Origin: Rhodocytophaga aerolata
GTDB lineage: Bacteria; Bacteroidota; Bacteroidia; Cytophagales; 172606-1
Length of the DNA stretch: 64,000 nucleotides
NCBI RefSeq assembly: GCF_030503435.1
Contig: NZ_JAUKPO010000020.1
Coordinates: 62,001 to 126,000 of the forward strand
Reading direction: 5' to 3'
Shown: positions 45,052-53,111 of the stretch, piece after piece
How positions within the stretch are numbered: position 1 is the first letter of the stretch
Layout: each line of letters begins with the position of its first letter
Notes under the pieces: generated by a model
What the model saw: only the letters and a program-made list of their open reading frames with translations
Told to the model about the DNA's origin: nothing
The model's database searches: none
Made by a program: the position numbers and the translations under genes

Positions 45052-46389
45052 TCAGGTTAGTATAAAATAATGTAACAGACCTGCTAAAGCACTTATGCCA
45101 ATCCAGGGAATCATATCCATCTTGAACCCGTACATGGCTATAAAGGAAATAATAATCCAAGCCAGGCTAAAATAATCAACAACCCCTGCAGCCATTCCTT
45201 TTGGGAATACAACGGCCTGACCAAAGTATACAGTCAGATTCAATACAACCCCTACGACAGCAGCCGTTACAATACCTAAAATAGATTTAACTTTCATATT
45301 GCTTTGGGTCTTTTCAATAATAGGGGCTCCTACTAGTATAAAAAGGAAACAGGGTAGAAACGTGAAGAAAGTAGTAGTAAGCAGACCCACAGTCCCCATC
45401 AGCAAGGAGCCATTAAAATGATTAAAGCCGGCCATAAAGCCAACAAAAACGAGCACCATAATCAGTGGGCCTGGCGTAGTTTCGCCCAAAGCTAAGCCAT
45501 CTATCATTTGCAAATTACTCAGCCATCCAAACTTCTCCACCGTTACTTGCGCTACATAAGGAAGCACCGCATAGGCTCCTCCAATGGTGACTAAAGCAGC
45601 CTTGGTGAAGAACAAGGATAAGTTTTTCCAAAAAGTAAAATCCTGCGTCAGATAATAAAATGAAATGAAAGGCGCTATCCAAAGCAGTAAAGCAATCAGC
45701 GTTTGCTTAATAATGCGTTTCCCATTGAATCCTGTCCCCGCTACTACGCTATTAGAATTTAAATAATATTCATCCTCATTAGCTGCCTTCTTACCTTCTT
45801 CTTTTTTTTGTTTTAATAAAGAAGGAAATAATTTCTGACCAATGAGTGCGATCAGGATAGCTCCTAAGATAATATAGGGGAAAGGAATATTAAAGAAAAA
45901 TATGCCTATAAAACTCAGTGCCGCTATGGCATAATGGAAAGGAGTAAGCAGAGACTTTTTGCCAATCTTTATTAAAGCCAGTATGACAATGGCAACTACA
46001 GCAGGTTTTAATCCATAGAAAAGAGCTGACACCCAAGGAATCGTACCAAAAGTAACATAGATCATACTTAGGCCTAGTAGAATAAAAATGGAAGGTAATA
46101 CAAATAATATTCCTGCTACAAGCCCTCCTCTCACTCCATGCAATAGCCAACCAATATACGTGGCTAATTGCTGTGCTTCTGGACCTGGAAGCAACATACA
46201 GTAATTAAGTGCATGCAGGAATTTAGAATCAGACACCCATTTTTTCTGATCTACGATGAATGTGTGCATAATGGCTATCTGTCCTGCTGGTCCTCCAAAG
46301 CTAATAAAGCCCAATTTTAGCCAGAATAAAAAAGCTTCTTTAAAACTAGGTTTCGTTACTGGAGTGGATGGTGTTAAGGTTGGCTGCAT
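45052..46389 (-). CDS. chrA: Chromate/anion transporter, two-domain (ChrA)
   Basis: A 445-residue protein with about 10-12 membrane segments in two homologous CHR halves. Hallmarks are FGGPAGQIAIMHTFIVDQKK and LLPGPEAQQLATYIGWLLHG in the first half, and VTIGGAYAVLPYVAQVTVEK with LGETTPGPLIMVLVFVGFMA in the second. The known family exports chromate or related anions. It is preceded by the third TCTGA direct-repeat site. Confidence 0.88.
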   Translation of the reverse strand: MQPTLTPSTPVTKPSFKEAFLFWLKLGFISFGGPAGQIAIMHTFIVDQKKWVSDSKFLHALNYCMLLPGPEAQQLATYIGWLLHGVRGGLVAGILFVLPSIFILLGLSMIYVTFGTIPWVSALFYGLKPAVVAIVILALIKIGKKSLLTPFHYAIAALSFIGIFFFNIPFPYIILGAILIALIGQKLFPSLLKQKKEEGKKAANEDEYYLNSNSVVAGTGFNGKRIIKQTLIALLLWIAPFISFYYLTQDFTFWKNLSLFFTKAALVTIGGAYAVLPYVAQVTVEKFGWLSNLQMIDGLALGETTPGPLIMVLVFVGFMAGFNHFNGSLLMGTVGLLTTTFFTFLPCFLFILVGAPIIEKTQSNMKVKSILGIVTAAVVGVVLNLTVYFGQAVVFPKGMAAGVVDYFSLAWIIISFIAMYGFKMDMIPWIGISALAGLLHYFILT

Positions 46390-46430
46390 ACTGTAAAATA
46401 AAAAGTGATTTAAAACTTAAAATTTAGAGA

Positions 46431-46457
46431 AGAATTCTGAGTTAATTCTGAATTTTA
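46431..46457 (-). promoter_or_regulatory. OmpR-type direct repeat upstream of chrA
   Basis: TCTGA half sites lie at 46436-46440 and 46447-46451 (TCTGAGTTAATTCTGA), 11 bp apart and about 47 bp upstream of the chrA start. It differs from the two other copies at one base between the half sites. Confidence 0.62.
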
Positions 46458-46494
46458 ATGCTATGGTGCATTATTAAGCCAATATTTGTCTTTC

Positions 46495-46770
46495 TTAAAT
46501 CAATAATATTGAAGAAATGAGGCGGATGGTATGATTATGATTGAAACGGTTTTCTGTGGGTAATTGCTGAAATAAATTCATTTAGCCAAGCTGAGTATGT
46601 AATGTCTTACTAAGTTGATAGCCAAAACCTATAGAGAAGCCGTTTTGATCAAAGTAGTTATAGGTAATCTGCTTACCTGCATTGATGTGTAGTTCATCAA
46701 TGAATAACCCCGGGGCAGAGCTCTGAGAAATTCTCTCGATTAAAGTATGGCTGTTAAAAGGATAATTCAA
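46495..46770 (-). pseudogene. Outer-membrane protein fragment (DUF2490-like)
   Basis: The frame reads HINAGKQITYNYFDQNGFSI, then QLSKTLHTQLG, an in-frame TAA where Tyr is expected, and then MNLFQQLPTENRFNHNHTIRL. This is the late-strand pattern of DUF2490-type outer-membrane proteins (GYMNQxQ ... NHTIRL). The 5' part is missing, with two stops immediately upstream. It is a decayed remnant. Confidence 0.5.
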
Positions 46771-47105
46771 GTGAAATTACTACCCTTTTGATATTCCTCC
46801 ATAAATAAAGAGAGAACAAAAGGGGAAAGACAATTTTTCAAGGAAAGGTCATTGAATTCTATATTTTTCCTCTCTTGCCCAAAAGTGAAGTTTCAACAAA
46901 GGGGAAGTTAATTTAGCTTAATTTTTCTAGAGCATACGTATGCGTTTAACTGCTACCATACAAACAGCTCTTAACTTAGCTTTTACTTGTTGGAGGAAGT
47001 CCAATGTAGATGAATCAGAAGCTTTCTACTTAGCTTGAAAGAGCATATTAGCTTGAAAGAGCATATTAACGCTAGGAAACTAGGATGAAAACTTTGAAGT
47101 AGGAA
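46771..47105. other. Intergenic region with a tandem repeat and a palindrome
   Basis: This 335-bp gap holds no gene. It contains a 12-bp palindrome GCATACGTATGC (46932-46943) and two perfect tandem copies of an 18-bp unit, TAGCTTGAAAGAGCATAT (47031-47066). Confidence 0.7.
47031..47066. repeat. Two perfect tandem copies of an 18-bp unit
   Basis: The unit TAGCTTGAAAGAGCATAT occurs at 47031-47048 and again at 47049-47066. It lies 40 bp past the stop of the MFS gene. Its role is unknown. Confidence 0.85.
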
Positions 47106-48341
47106 TCATATATAGGCCAGTTTTTTTCCACAGGACATTCGGTAGCCAATCACCAGGGCAGATAAGATAGTAATTCCTCCTACTACTAGCATCGCGTAAT
47201 AAACACCAAATGTATCGGCAAGTACTCCGGTAAGCAAAGCACCGACAGCGTAGCCTAAATCCCGCCAGAAACGGAATACACCCATACTACCTGCCCGCTG
47301 ATTGGGATGGGTATCTGAGGCAATGGCAGCTAGAAAGGTGGGATAGACTACAGCTGTTCCCAAGCCTAACACGGTTGCAATAGCCATAAAATGGGAGGGG
47401 CTCGTTGCCCAGGGAAAAAAGATAATTGCTAGCCCTTGGAAGAACATACCTAGAAAGAGTAATGATTTTTTACAAAACCTATCCGCTAGGGCACCAGTAA
47501 AGAGTTGCCCAACCCCCCAAATAGCCGGGTAAGTCGCCACAATGAGACCGATCTGAGGCAAAGAAAAGCCTTTACTACTTAACAAAACAGGCAAAAGCCC
47601 CCATACCATACCATCATTTAGATTATTCACTAAGCCTGCCTGCGTGACTGCACCGAGGTTAGAATGCCGAAAAGTAGTATCCCAGAAAACGTTTGGTAAA
47701 AGGGGCTGCGAAGAGAACTTCACTTCTTGCTTTACATGACTAGCCGTGTCTTTTATTAGAAAGATACTGCCAAGTAGCCCTAACAGGGCAAAGATGATCC
47801 CTATGACAAACGGATATGGCCTTAACCCATATTCCTTGGCCATCCAGCCAGTTAGAAATGCAACGGCTGCTATGGACAAATACCCGGCAAATTCATTGAT
47901 CCCCATAGCAAGCCCTCTGTTTTTCTCCCCTACCAGGTCAATTTTCATCACTACCGTTGAAGACCAGGCAAGACCCTGATTGATGCCCAGCAGTACATTA
48001 GCCAGGATGATCCAGTTCCAGGTAGGTGCGTACATCAGAATTAAGGGTACAGGTAGGCCGAATAACCACCCATAGACGAGTAAATTCTTTCTGCCTACTT
48101 GATTGGCTAAGGCGCCTGTCAGGTAGTTAGTAAGGGCTTTAGTAAGGCCAAAGACCACAATAAAGGAAAGTAGGGCTGTTTTAGCTACTAGCCCAAATTC
48201 CCCTTCAGCTAGCTCGGGTAATAGCGTCCGTTCCAGGCCAATCATACCACCCACAAAAGCATTGATAATGACAAGGAGGGTAAACTGCTGCCAGTTTTCC
48301 CGTAAGCCTAATCTAGTTTGCGTGTAAACCCTTGTTTGCAT
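47106..48341 (-). CDS. MFS transporter
   Basis: A 411-residue protein with 12 predicted membrane helices and the MFS loop motif (GALANQVGRKNLLVYG after TM2, GALADRFCKKSLLFLG in the second half). FRFWRDLGYAVGALLTGVLA is typical of drug/anion-type members. It starts 29 bp inside the end of the phosphorylase gene, so the two are coupled. It is the last gene of the ArsR-regulated sulfur operon and may export a sulfur compound; the substrate is unproven. Confidence 0.82.
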   Translation of the reverse strand: MQTRVYTQTRLGLRENWQQFTLLVIINAFVGGMIGLERTLLPELAEGEFGLVAKTALLSFIVVFGLTKALTNYLTGALANQVGRKNLLVYGWLFGLPVPLILMYAPTWNWIILANVLLGINQGLAWSSTVVMKIDLVGEKNRGLAMGINEFAGYLSIAAVAFLTGWMAKEYGLRPYPFVIGIIFALLGLLGSIFLIKDTASHVKQEVKFSSQPLLPNVFWDTTFRHSNLGAVTQAGLVNNLNDGMVWGLLPVLLSSKGFSLPQIGLIVATYPAIWGVGQLFTGALADRFCKKSLLFLGMFFQGLAIIFFPWATSPSHFMAIATVLGLGTAVVYPTFLAAIASDTHPNQRAGSMGVFRFWRDLGYAVGALLTGVLADTFGVYYAMLVVGGITILSALVIGYRMSCGKKLAYI

Positions 48342-49149
48342 AGTGATTAGAAATGATAGGAAGCAAGGTAGCTGCCGTATGATAGAGAAGTGCTAGGGAA
48401 TCCAGGCTACCGTTTTCAGCTCCCTTTTCAAAGTCCTCCCCATGCTGGGCCATTGAGTTGGTTAAATGGGCATAGCAGACCACCGGCTTTCCTTTGGCTT
48501 GGGCAAAAGCGTATAAGGCTGCCGCTTCCATTTCCACGGCTAAAGCTCCTTGGGCTCTTGCCTTTGCAATGGCCTTTTCTGTTTCCCGATAAGGGGCGTC
48601 CGTTGTCCAGCTCTTGCCGGTTACAGCCATTAATCCTGCCTTTTCAAAGGAAGCCGATAAGGGAATCAATAAATCAGCAGATAGCGTTGCAGGCTTCTCA
48701 GGTGGCAGGTAATGATAGGAAGTCCCTTCATCGCGTATGGCTTCGGAAATGAGCACAAAGGAAGGCTCGCTTTCCAGCGGGGTAATAATGCCGGCTGAGG
48801 TAATGCTGACAAGGAGCCTGCAGCCAGAAACAAATAACTGCTCGGCTAGTAGGACAGCAAAGGAAGCCCCTACGGCACAACCGATAATGCCAAAGCTCAT
48901 TCCCTGATAAGAGAAATCATACAACGTGGTGTGATAGCAGGCCCAACACGGATTGACGCTAGCCTGCCCGGTTTTGATCAAATAGCGTACGATGTCTCCA
49001 TCCGGATCTAGCACACAGACCGAAGGAATGCTTCCTTTGGGAATGTTTTTCTGCCTTCGGGCTTCCCGTAGCAGGTTCTCCGGCTGAAAGACGGACTCAC
49101 CAGCATAGTCTTTTCCTAAAAGCAAATTAATTTTTTCTTCTGATTTCAT
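48313..49149 (-). CDS. Nucleoside phosphorylase-like protein
   Basis: A 278-residue protein resembling the PNP/UDP family: SFGIIGCAVGASFAVLLAEQ in the early part, LLVSITSAGIITP in the middle and ALAVEMEAAALYAFAQAKGK (the EMEAAALY nucleoside-binding motif) in the last third. It would cleave a nucleoside with phosphate. The link to the sulfur genes around it is unclear; a salvage of sulfur-containing nucleosides is possible but is inference. Confidence 0.78.
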   Translation of the reverse strand: MKSEEKINLLLGKDYAGESVFQPENLLREARRQKNIPKGSIPSVCVLDPDGDIVRYLIKTGQASVNPCWACYHTTLYDFSYQGMSFGIIGCAVGASFAVLLAEQLFVSGCRLLVSITSAGIITPLESEPSFVLISEAIRDEGTSYHYLPPEKPATLSADLLIPLSASFEKAGLMAVTGKSWTTDAPYRETEKAIAKARAQGALAVEMEAAALYAFAQAKGKPVVCYAHLTNSMAQHGEDFEKGAENGSLDSLALLYHTAATLLPIISNHYANKGLHAN

Positions 49150-49161
49150 AAGAAAATGTTG

Positions 49162-50274
49162 TTAAGAAATAGCGCAACGATTGGCTCCCGCTTCTACTTC
49201 CATCGGCTCTATGCCCGAGAAGTCACCCCCTCTGTTGAGCTCACTTATGGTGAGATAATTAGGAGGAGTAGCCGGTATTTTAGCAAGTAGGGTTTGGGCA
49301 AACGCTTCTTCAGATACCTTTACCCAGGAAAGCTTAGCTGCTAGTTCACCGATGGTGGTTACAATCGGTTCTTCATCAAATGCCACGGGTTTAGAAGTAT
49401 GCCCGGGCAAGACCTGCAGGGATTCTGGCAGAGCAAGTAAGGTATGGAGGGATCGATGTAAAAGGGTAGCTTTTTGCCGGATTTCATCCGCACTCGCTTT
49501 CAAGTCTGGCCTACCAATACCATCCACAAAAAGGGTATCTCCGGAAAATAAGACGCTTTCCCCTACCAGGTAAGAAAAGCTTTCCAGGGTATGACCCGGT
49601 GTAGGAATGGCTTTGAGTAGTGTTTTACCTAGAGGTAACGTTGTTTGGGAAGTAACTGGCTCATAGCTAAATTGAAACTTATCACTCTCTGGCAGTAGCA
49701 GCTTAGCCCCGGTTTGCAGGGCTAATACACGAGAGCGGGACAAATGATCAGCATGTAAATGTGTATCAAGTACATAGGTAATCTGCCATCCATGCATCAT
49801 GGCTAAATCAAGATACACTTTTTCATCCAGGGAAGCGTCAATGACTAGTGCTTCCCCTTCGGAAGCAACCATATAGGACAGACAGCCTTTTCCAGTCCTT
49901 CTGATTTGCAGGATGGACACTTGGGGCAGAGACGTAGGCACTATTGCCGTATTCCAGGCAAGGCTCCAGGCTTTCATGCCACCCTCTAGGGAATACACTT
50001 CTAGTCCTTTTGCCTGCAATTGCCCGGCCGCTTTCAGGCTCATGCGCCCAGCGGCACAAACAGTGACTACAGGAACATGTTGAGCTACATTCACATTGTC
50101 TAACGCGTGCTCGTCGCCAGCCTTCAGCTTATCATACACATCCACATGAATGCTGCCTGGAATAGCCCATTCCTGCCGCTCGGCAAGCGGGCGTACATCA
50201 AGAATGGTGACGGGCTTTCCATTTTCCAGCCAATTTCTTAAAGTAGTTACATCAAGGGTTGGAGTTGTTTCCAT
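49162..50274 (-). CDS. Persulfide-dioxygenase-like MBL protein fused to rhodanese
   Basis: The start is set at the ATG at 50274 (METTPTLDVTTLRNWLENG). A longer frame from 50478 would overlap the regulator gene by 173 bp. The N-terminal ~105 residues are a rhodanese domain (TILDVRPLAERQEWAIPGSI, active-site-like Cys in VVTVCAAGRMS). A metallo-beta-lactamase domain follows: THLHADHLSRSR (HxHxDH), ATPTPGHTLES-type TPGHTLESFSYL, and LFSGDTLFVDGIGRPDL. This fits ETHE1-type persulfide dioxygenases, which oxidise glutathione persulfide to sulfite. A rhodanese on the same chain is known in bacteria and lets it accept sulfane sulfur. Confidence 0.82.
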   Translation of the reverse strand: METTPTLDVTTLRNWLENGKPVTILDVRPLAERQEWAIPGSIHVDVYDKLKAGDEHALDNVNVAQHVPVVTVCAAGRMSLKAAGQLQAKGLEVYSLEGGMKAWSLAWNTAIVPTSLPQVSILQIRRTGKGCLSYMVASEGEALVIDASLDEKVYLDLAMMHGWQITYVLDTHLHADHLSRSRVLALQTGAKLLLPESDKFQFSYEPVTSQTTLPLGKTLLKAIPTPGHTLESFSYLVGESVLFSGDTLFVDGIGRPDLKASADEIRQKATLLHRSLHTLLALPESLQVLPGHTSKPVAFDEEPIVTTIGELAAKLSWVKVSEEAFAQTLLAKIPATPPNYLTISELNRGGDFSGIEPMEVEAGANRCAIS

Positions 50275-50305
50275 AAAATATGGTTTTACAAAGGAATAGG
50301 CGGTT

Positions 50306-50971
50306 TTAAGAAATGGTTTGAAAGGGAAGGTTTCGGCTTTTCCAGTCAGGAAAGCCTTCCTCCAGGCGGATAGCCCGAATGCCTTGCCCGGTAAGGAGCC
50401 CAACGGCTTCATCAGCAAATACGCAGAAAGGTCCGCGACAATAAACCACCACTTCTTTGCCTGCAGGAAGATCGGCAATCTTTTGGGCCAGCTTTTCCAT
50501 GGGCACGGATAAAGCTTGTGGGATGTGGCCAGCTTTAAATTCTTTTTCCGGTCTTACATCTAGAATAACTACCCCTTCCTCGGATATCTTCTCTAGTAAC
50601 TGATCAATGGAGAGGGATTGAAAAGAGTTTTTCTCCTCACGGAAATCCTTTAAGGTACGCTCGATTTGAGCTAAGCGATCAATGCCTAATTCACGCAAGG
50701 ATTGCCAGACGGTATATACCCGCTCATCTGCCAAGCGGTAATGCACATAATGCCCTTCCTTCTGTATGCTAACAAGATTGGCCCCTTTCATTACCTGTAA
50801 ATGTTGAGAAGCATTGGCAATACTTATATCCACCTGAGCAGCAATTTCTTCGACGCTCCGGCTACCTTGAGCGAGCAGATCAATGATTTGCAGGCGGAAA
50901 GGATGGGCTAATGCTTTAGTAAGACTAGCTAACTCGGAATATACTTTTTCTTTGAATTCTCTTTTTTCCAT
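50306..50971 (-). CDS. ArsR-family regulator fused to rhodanese
   Basis: The start is set at the ATG at 50971 (MEKREFKEKVYSELASL). An upstream in-frame start at 51016 would place the first residues over the operator. The N-terminal winged helix spans about residues 1-95 (ALAHPFRLQIIDLLAQGSRS, VDISIANASQHLQVMKGANL). A C-terminal rhodanese domain spans about 120-215 (VVILDVRPEKEFKAGHIPQA, Cys in VYCRGPFCVFA). Such fusions sense sulfane sulfur or reactive sulfur and de-repress sulfur-oxidation genes. It leads the operon and has a perfect palindromic operator 48 bp upstream. Confidence 0.85.
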   Translation of the reverse strand: MEKREFKEKVYSELASLTKALAHPFRLQIIDLLAQGSRSVEEIAAQVDISIANASQHLQVMKGANLVSIQKEGHYVHYRLADERVYTVWQSLRELGIDRLAQIERTLKDFREEKNSFQSLSIDQLLEKISEEGVVILDVRPEKEFKAGHIPQALSVPMEKLAQKIADLPAGKEVVVYCRGPFCVFADEAVGLLTGQGIRAIRLEEGFPDWKSRNLPFQTIS

Positions 50972-51018
50972 GATTCTTAAGTGGAATGATGGAAAAAAGA
51001 TAATATAATAATTCAATT

Positions 51019-51038
51019 ATTCAATAAAGTTATTGAAT
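51019..51038 (-). promoter_or_regulatory. Palindromic operator of the ArsR-rhodanese operon
   Basis: ATTCAATAA/TTATTGAAT is a perfect 9-bp inverted repeat around a 2-bp centre, 48 bp upstream of the regulator start. ATTCAAT is also repeated just to the left (from 51011), giving an overlapping half-site. ATTC...GAAT ends resemble sites of SqrR/BigR-type sulfur-responsive ArsR regulators. Autoregulation is inferred. Confidence 0.7.
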
Positions 51039-51055
51039 ATATTTTTACAGATTAT

Positions 51056-51499
51056 TTATACCACCTGCGAGCCACTGTTCCAATGGGGTACATTGTTTAT
51101 CCTAAAATAATTTGCTTTTTCACTTTTTGATACAAATGTACTTGTGACAGATGCCACATCCCGTATAACATAGGCATTGTTGGGGTCAATGGTTTTCAAT
51201 CCATCTACTAGGAATGAATAAGTGTATAGATCTGATGGTAAAACTTTTGTAGTGTAAGACCATAGACCACTATCCCCTTTAGTCATAATTTCTGTGGCAC
51301 GCTTAGAGCCCTCAAATGGCATCCAATCCCCTGATAGCTTTACTTCTTTGGCATTTGGAGCTACTATTCAGAAAGTCACAGTATTGTCATCATGAATCTG
51401 GGGTGAGGTAACTTGAGATCCTCCAAACAAGGACTGTTGTGCATGAATCGAGCCTGTAATACATCCAAAAAGTAAAATCAGAAAATAAAGTTTTTTCAT
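51056..51499 (-). pseudogene. Broken esterase-type gene with in-frame stop
   Basis: From the ATG at 51499 the frame encodes a signal peptide (MKKLYFLILLFGCITGSIHA) and then VTSPQIHDDNTVTF. A TGA follows (51370-51368) where Arg is expected, and the frame continues in phase: IVAPNAKEVKLSGDW, LPSDLYTYSFLVDGLKTIDP. This is the CBM48-like N-terminal domain of secreted esterases of the XynE/Z type. The ~250-residue hydrolase domain is missing after NNVPHWNSG. The remnant ends at the edge of the ArsR operon, so a rearrangement there probably removed it. Confidence 0.7.
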
Positions 51500-51611
51500 A
51501 TTAGTTACCTATTAATCCATAATAAACTACTTCCGGCTTTCTAAACTCTTACCTAGGCATTCTCAAAAGAATCTTTGAGGCAACTCATTTTAGCTTATCA
51601 GCAGGCAATAG
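51500..51611. other. Short intergenic gap, no gene seen
   Basis: AT-rich spacer between the decayed esterase and the repeat pair. The minus-strand sequence immediately after the second repeat (from 51611 downwards) could be a guide sequence of the RNA-guided locus. No gene is visible. Confidence 0.4.
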
Positions 51612-51700
51612 ATTCCAATCCTACCCCGCTACATGTAATATGGCTTGTGGACGAGATATCCGGTTCCAGGAGCCAATTCCAATCCCACTTTACTACAGGT
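51612..51700 (-). CRISPR. Pair of CRISPR-like 25-nt direct repeats
   Basis: On the minus strand, copy A (51700-51676) and copy B (51636-51612) match at 19 of 25 positions and share GGATTGGAAT at the 3' end plus a TGTAG core. They are offset by 64 nt, which fits a 36-nt repeat with a 28-nt spacer. The similarity becomes weak in the 11 nt further upstream. A diverged second copy is typical of the terminal repeat of a mini-array. In Cas12f-type arrays the repeat's 3' end precedes the guide. Only two copies exist, so this is not a standard array. The segment A-derived spacer has 8 nt complementary to the scaffold, so it may not be a guide. Confidence 0.45.
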
Positions 51701-51845
51701 TGTATCCCAAAAATGCTTATTAAAGGCATTTGTAATAAAAGTGAGTTTGTGAGTGATAATTTATCCTCACACTAAGGACGTGGAACCGCCCTGAACAATC
51801 GTAGAAGTAAGAGTATATTCTTACTATTTATATTTATACTATATG
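51701..51845 (-). ncRNA. Candidate tracrRNA/omega-RNA-like scaffold
   Basis: About 145 nt between the end of the Cas12f-like gene and the repeats have no coding potential but hold three clean hairpins: AGTAAGA/TCTTACT (51806-51825), GTGAG+GATAA/TTATC+CTCAC (51749-51770) and AAATGC/GCATTT (51711-51731). A further 8-nt complementarity (51781-51788 with 51661-51668) could form a long-range pairing. Structured RNA in this position, 3' of the effector and before the repeat, is the layout of Cas12f tracr and TnpB omega RNAs. Expression is not shown. Confidence 0.5.
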
Positions 51846-53111
51846 TCAAGGCTCTACTTCATGAATTAATCCATCATTCTTTTCCTTGTCACTTTGAATT
51901 AGCTGTACTACTATATTTTCAACTTTAGCTTTCTGTAATATCATGGTTTTTAATTCAAATCCTGCCCAATTACGGGCATAAAACTTCTTTTCCTCTTCAT
52001 CCTTGGGTAGTTCTTTTATATCTTCTAATAAAATGGTTCCACAATTATATTTGAGGCACATAGCAATCACATTTTTTGAAAGCACATGGTTGTAAGTGCG
52101 TATCCAGTTGCGCTCTGCTTCCTTAATCTGATCTAATGCTTGTAGTTTTTTCCCCCTTCCATGTCCCCCTACTGTATCCTTCAAGGCTCTCTGCAGATTT
52201 CGATTTCTGGTCTGAAACTGCATGCGCTTACGTAAAATTTCATCGGCCTGTCCTATCAATTTATGATCTTCACTACCACTAACCCGGCACATTACAGGCA
52301 CCTGGATACCTGCCTGTACATGAAGGGATTTATTAGGATCTAAGTATGTGTCCTTTTGTGGGAGTTTTAGACTTAGTAGCAAAAAAATCTTTCTACCCTT
52401 TATCTGCAAAGATGAATCTCCATAGTCATATTCACCAGACAAGAGGCGGTCTAACTCAGTATTTCTGGATGAACGGTCCCGGCCAAAAACAGTAATGAAC
52501 TTAATATTTTTTATCCAGTTAATGTATAAATTCTCTGCATCTTTCTCAAATCGAAGGCTACTTGCCCTAACTGGTATTGGTATACCTTTCTTATAATTTC
52601 TTATACTGCGCTTGCCTTGCACAACACTTACATAATCATTTAAAAAATCTGCATTCACTTTGGCTATTAGTGCACCATATACATGGCTTCCCCAATGTTT
52701 ATACTGCTCTGCGATCATGCGGTAGGAAAGCTGGCTGCGGCTTACTTCAAAAAACTTTTTTAATTCCTCTCTTGCTTCTACCCTTGCCTGCTTTAAGAGT
52801 TCATTCCTTTTTTTCTTTGCCTGTTCAATGTTTTTTTCAATTTCCTTCCTTTTCTTATTATCTTCTCCGGCTTCTTTTAACACTTTTATTTCCTGCTCGA
52901 TAAGGGTCTCCATAGTGGCTATTTTCAGAGCATCGGACTTAACAAGTTTGTTTTCGAAGGTTGAATAAAACCACTGGTCCGAAATGATCTGATTGGCTGC
53001 CCGGAATACTTCTCGGTCTAACTGCCGAAGGAATGCCCATGCTTGGTTTTTTTCTGCTGATTGCCCAATGACAGCTAGTTCAAGTTTTCTGGTTATAATA
53101 GCTTGATTCAT
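51846..53111 (-). CDS. Nuclease-dead Cas12f/TnpB-like protein
   Basis: The start is set at the ATG at 53111 (MNQAIITRKLELAVIG); the longer frame adds nine unlikely residues. In this 421-residue protein, the N-terminal part is helical with a Lys-rich coiled stretch (about 75-125). A wedge-like beta part follows (KKGIPIPV at 174-181, DRLLSGEYDYG at 221-231). Then comes RuvC-I at about 264-276, LHVQAGIQVPVMC, where the catalytic Asp is Gln270. The bridge-helix-like GGHGRGKK is at 315-322 and RuvC-II is TILLEDIKEL with Glu363 kept. The protein ends at about residue 421, so the zinc ribbon and RuvC-III Asp are absent. By eye the order and motifs match Cas12f1 more closely than generic TnpB. Loss of two of three catalytic positions implies binding without cutting, as in known nuclease-dead TnpB-derived repressors or dCas12f regulators. 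No transposase, Cas1/2 or sigma factor is adjacent. Confidence 0.72.
   Translation of the reverse strand: MNQAIITRKLELAVIGQSAEKNQAWAFLRQLDREVFRAANQIISDQWFYSTFENKLVKSDALKIATMETLIEQEIKVLKEAGEDNKKRKEIEKNIEQAKKKRNELLKQARVEAREELKKFFEVSRSQLSYRMIAEQYKHWGSHVYGALIAKVNADFLNDYVSVVQGKRSIRNYKKGIPIPVRASSLRFEKDAENLYINWIKNIKFITVFGRDRSSRNTELDRLLSGEYDYGDSSLQIKGRKIFLLLSLKLPQKDTYLDPNKSLHVQAGIQVPVMCRVSGSEDHKLIGQADEILRKRMQFQTRNRNLQRALKDTVGGHGRGKKLQALDQIKEAERNWIRTYNHVLSKNVIAMCLKYNCGTILLEDIKELPKDEEEKKFYARNWAGFELKTMILQKAKVENIVVQLIQSDKEKNDGLIHEVEP

Noticed and set aside
51575-51775. A 66-residue open frame on the plus strand over the repeat and hairpin region
   Set aside because: No protein-like composition or family features; the repeats and hairpins on the other strand explain the sequence better.
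51846-53111. The Cas12f-like gene as an active TnpB of an IS200/IS605 element
   Set aside because: No TnpA, no element ends recognised, and two of the three catalytic positions are missing.
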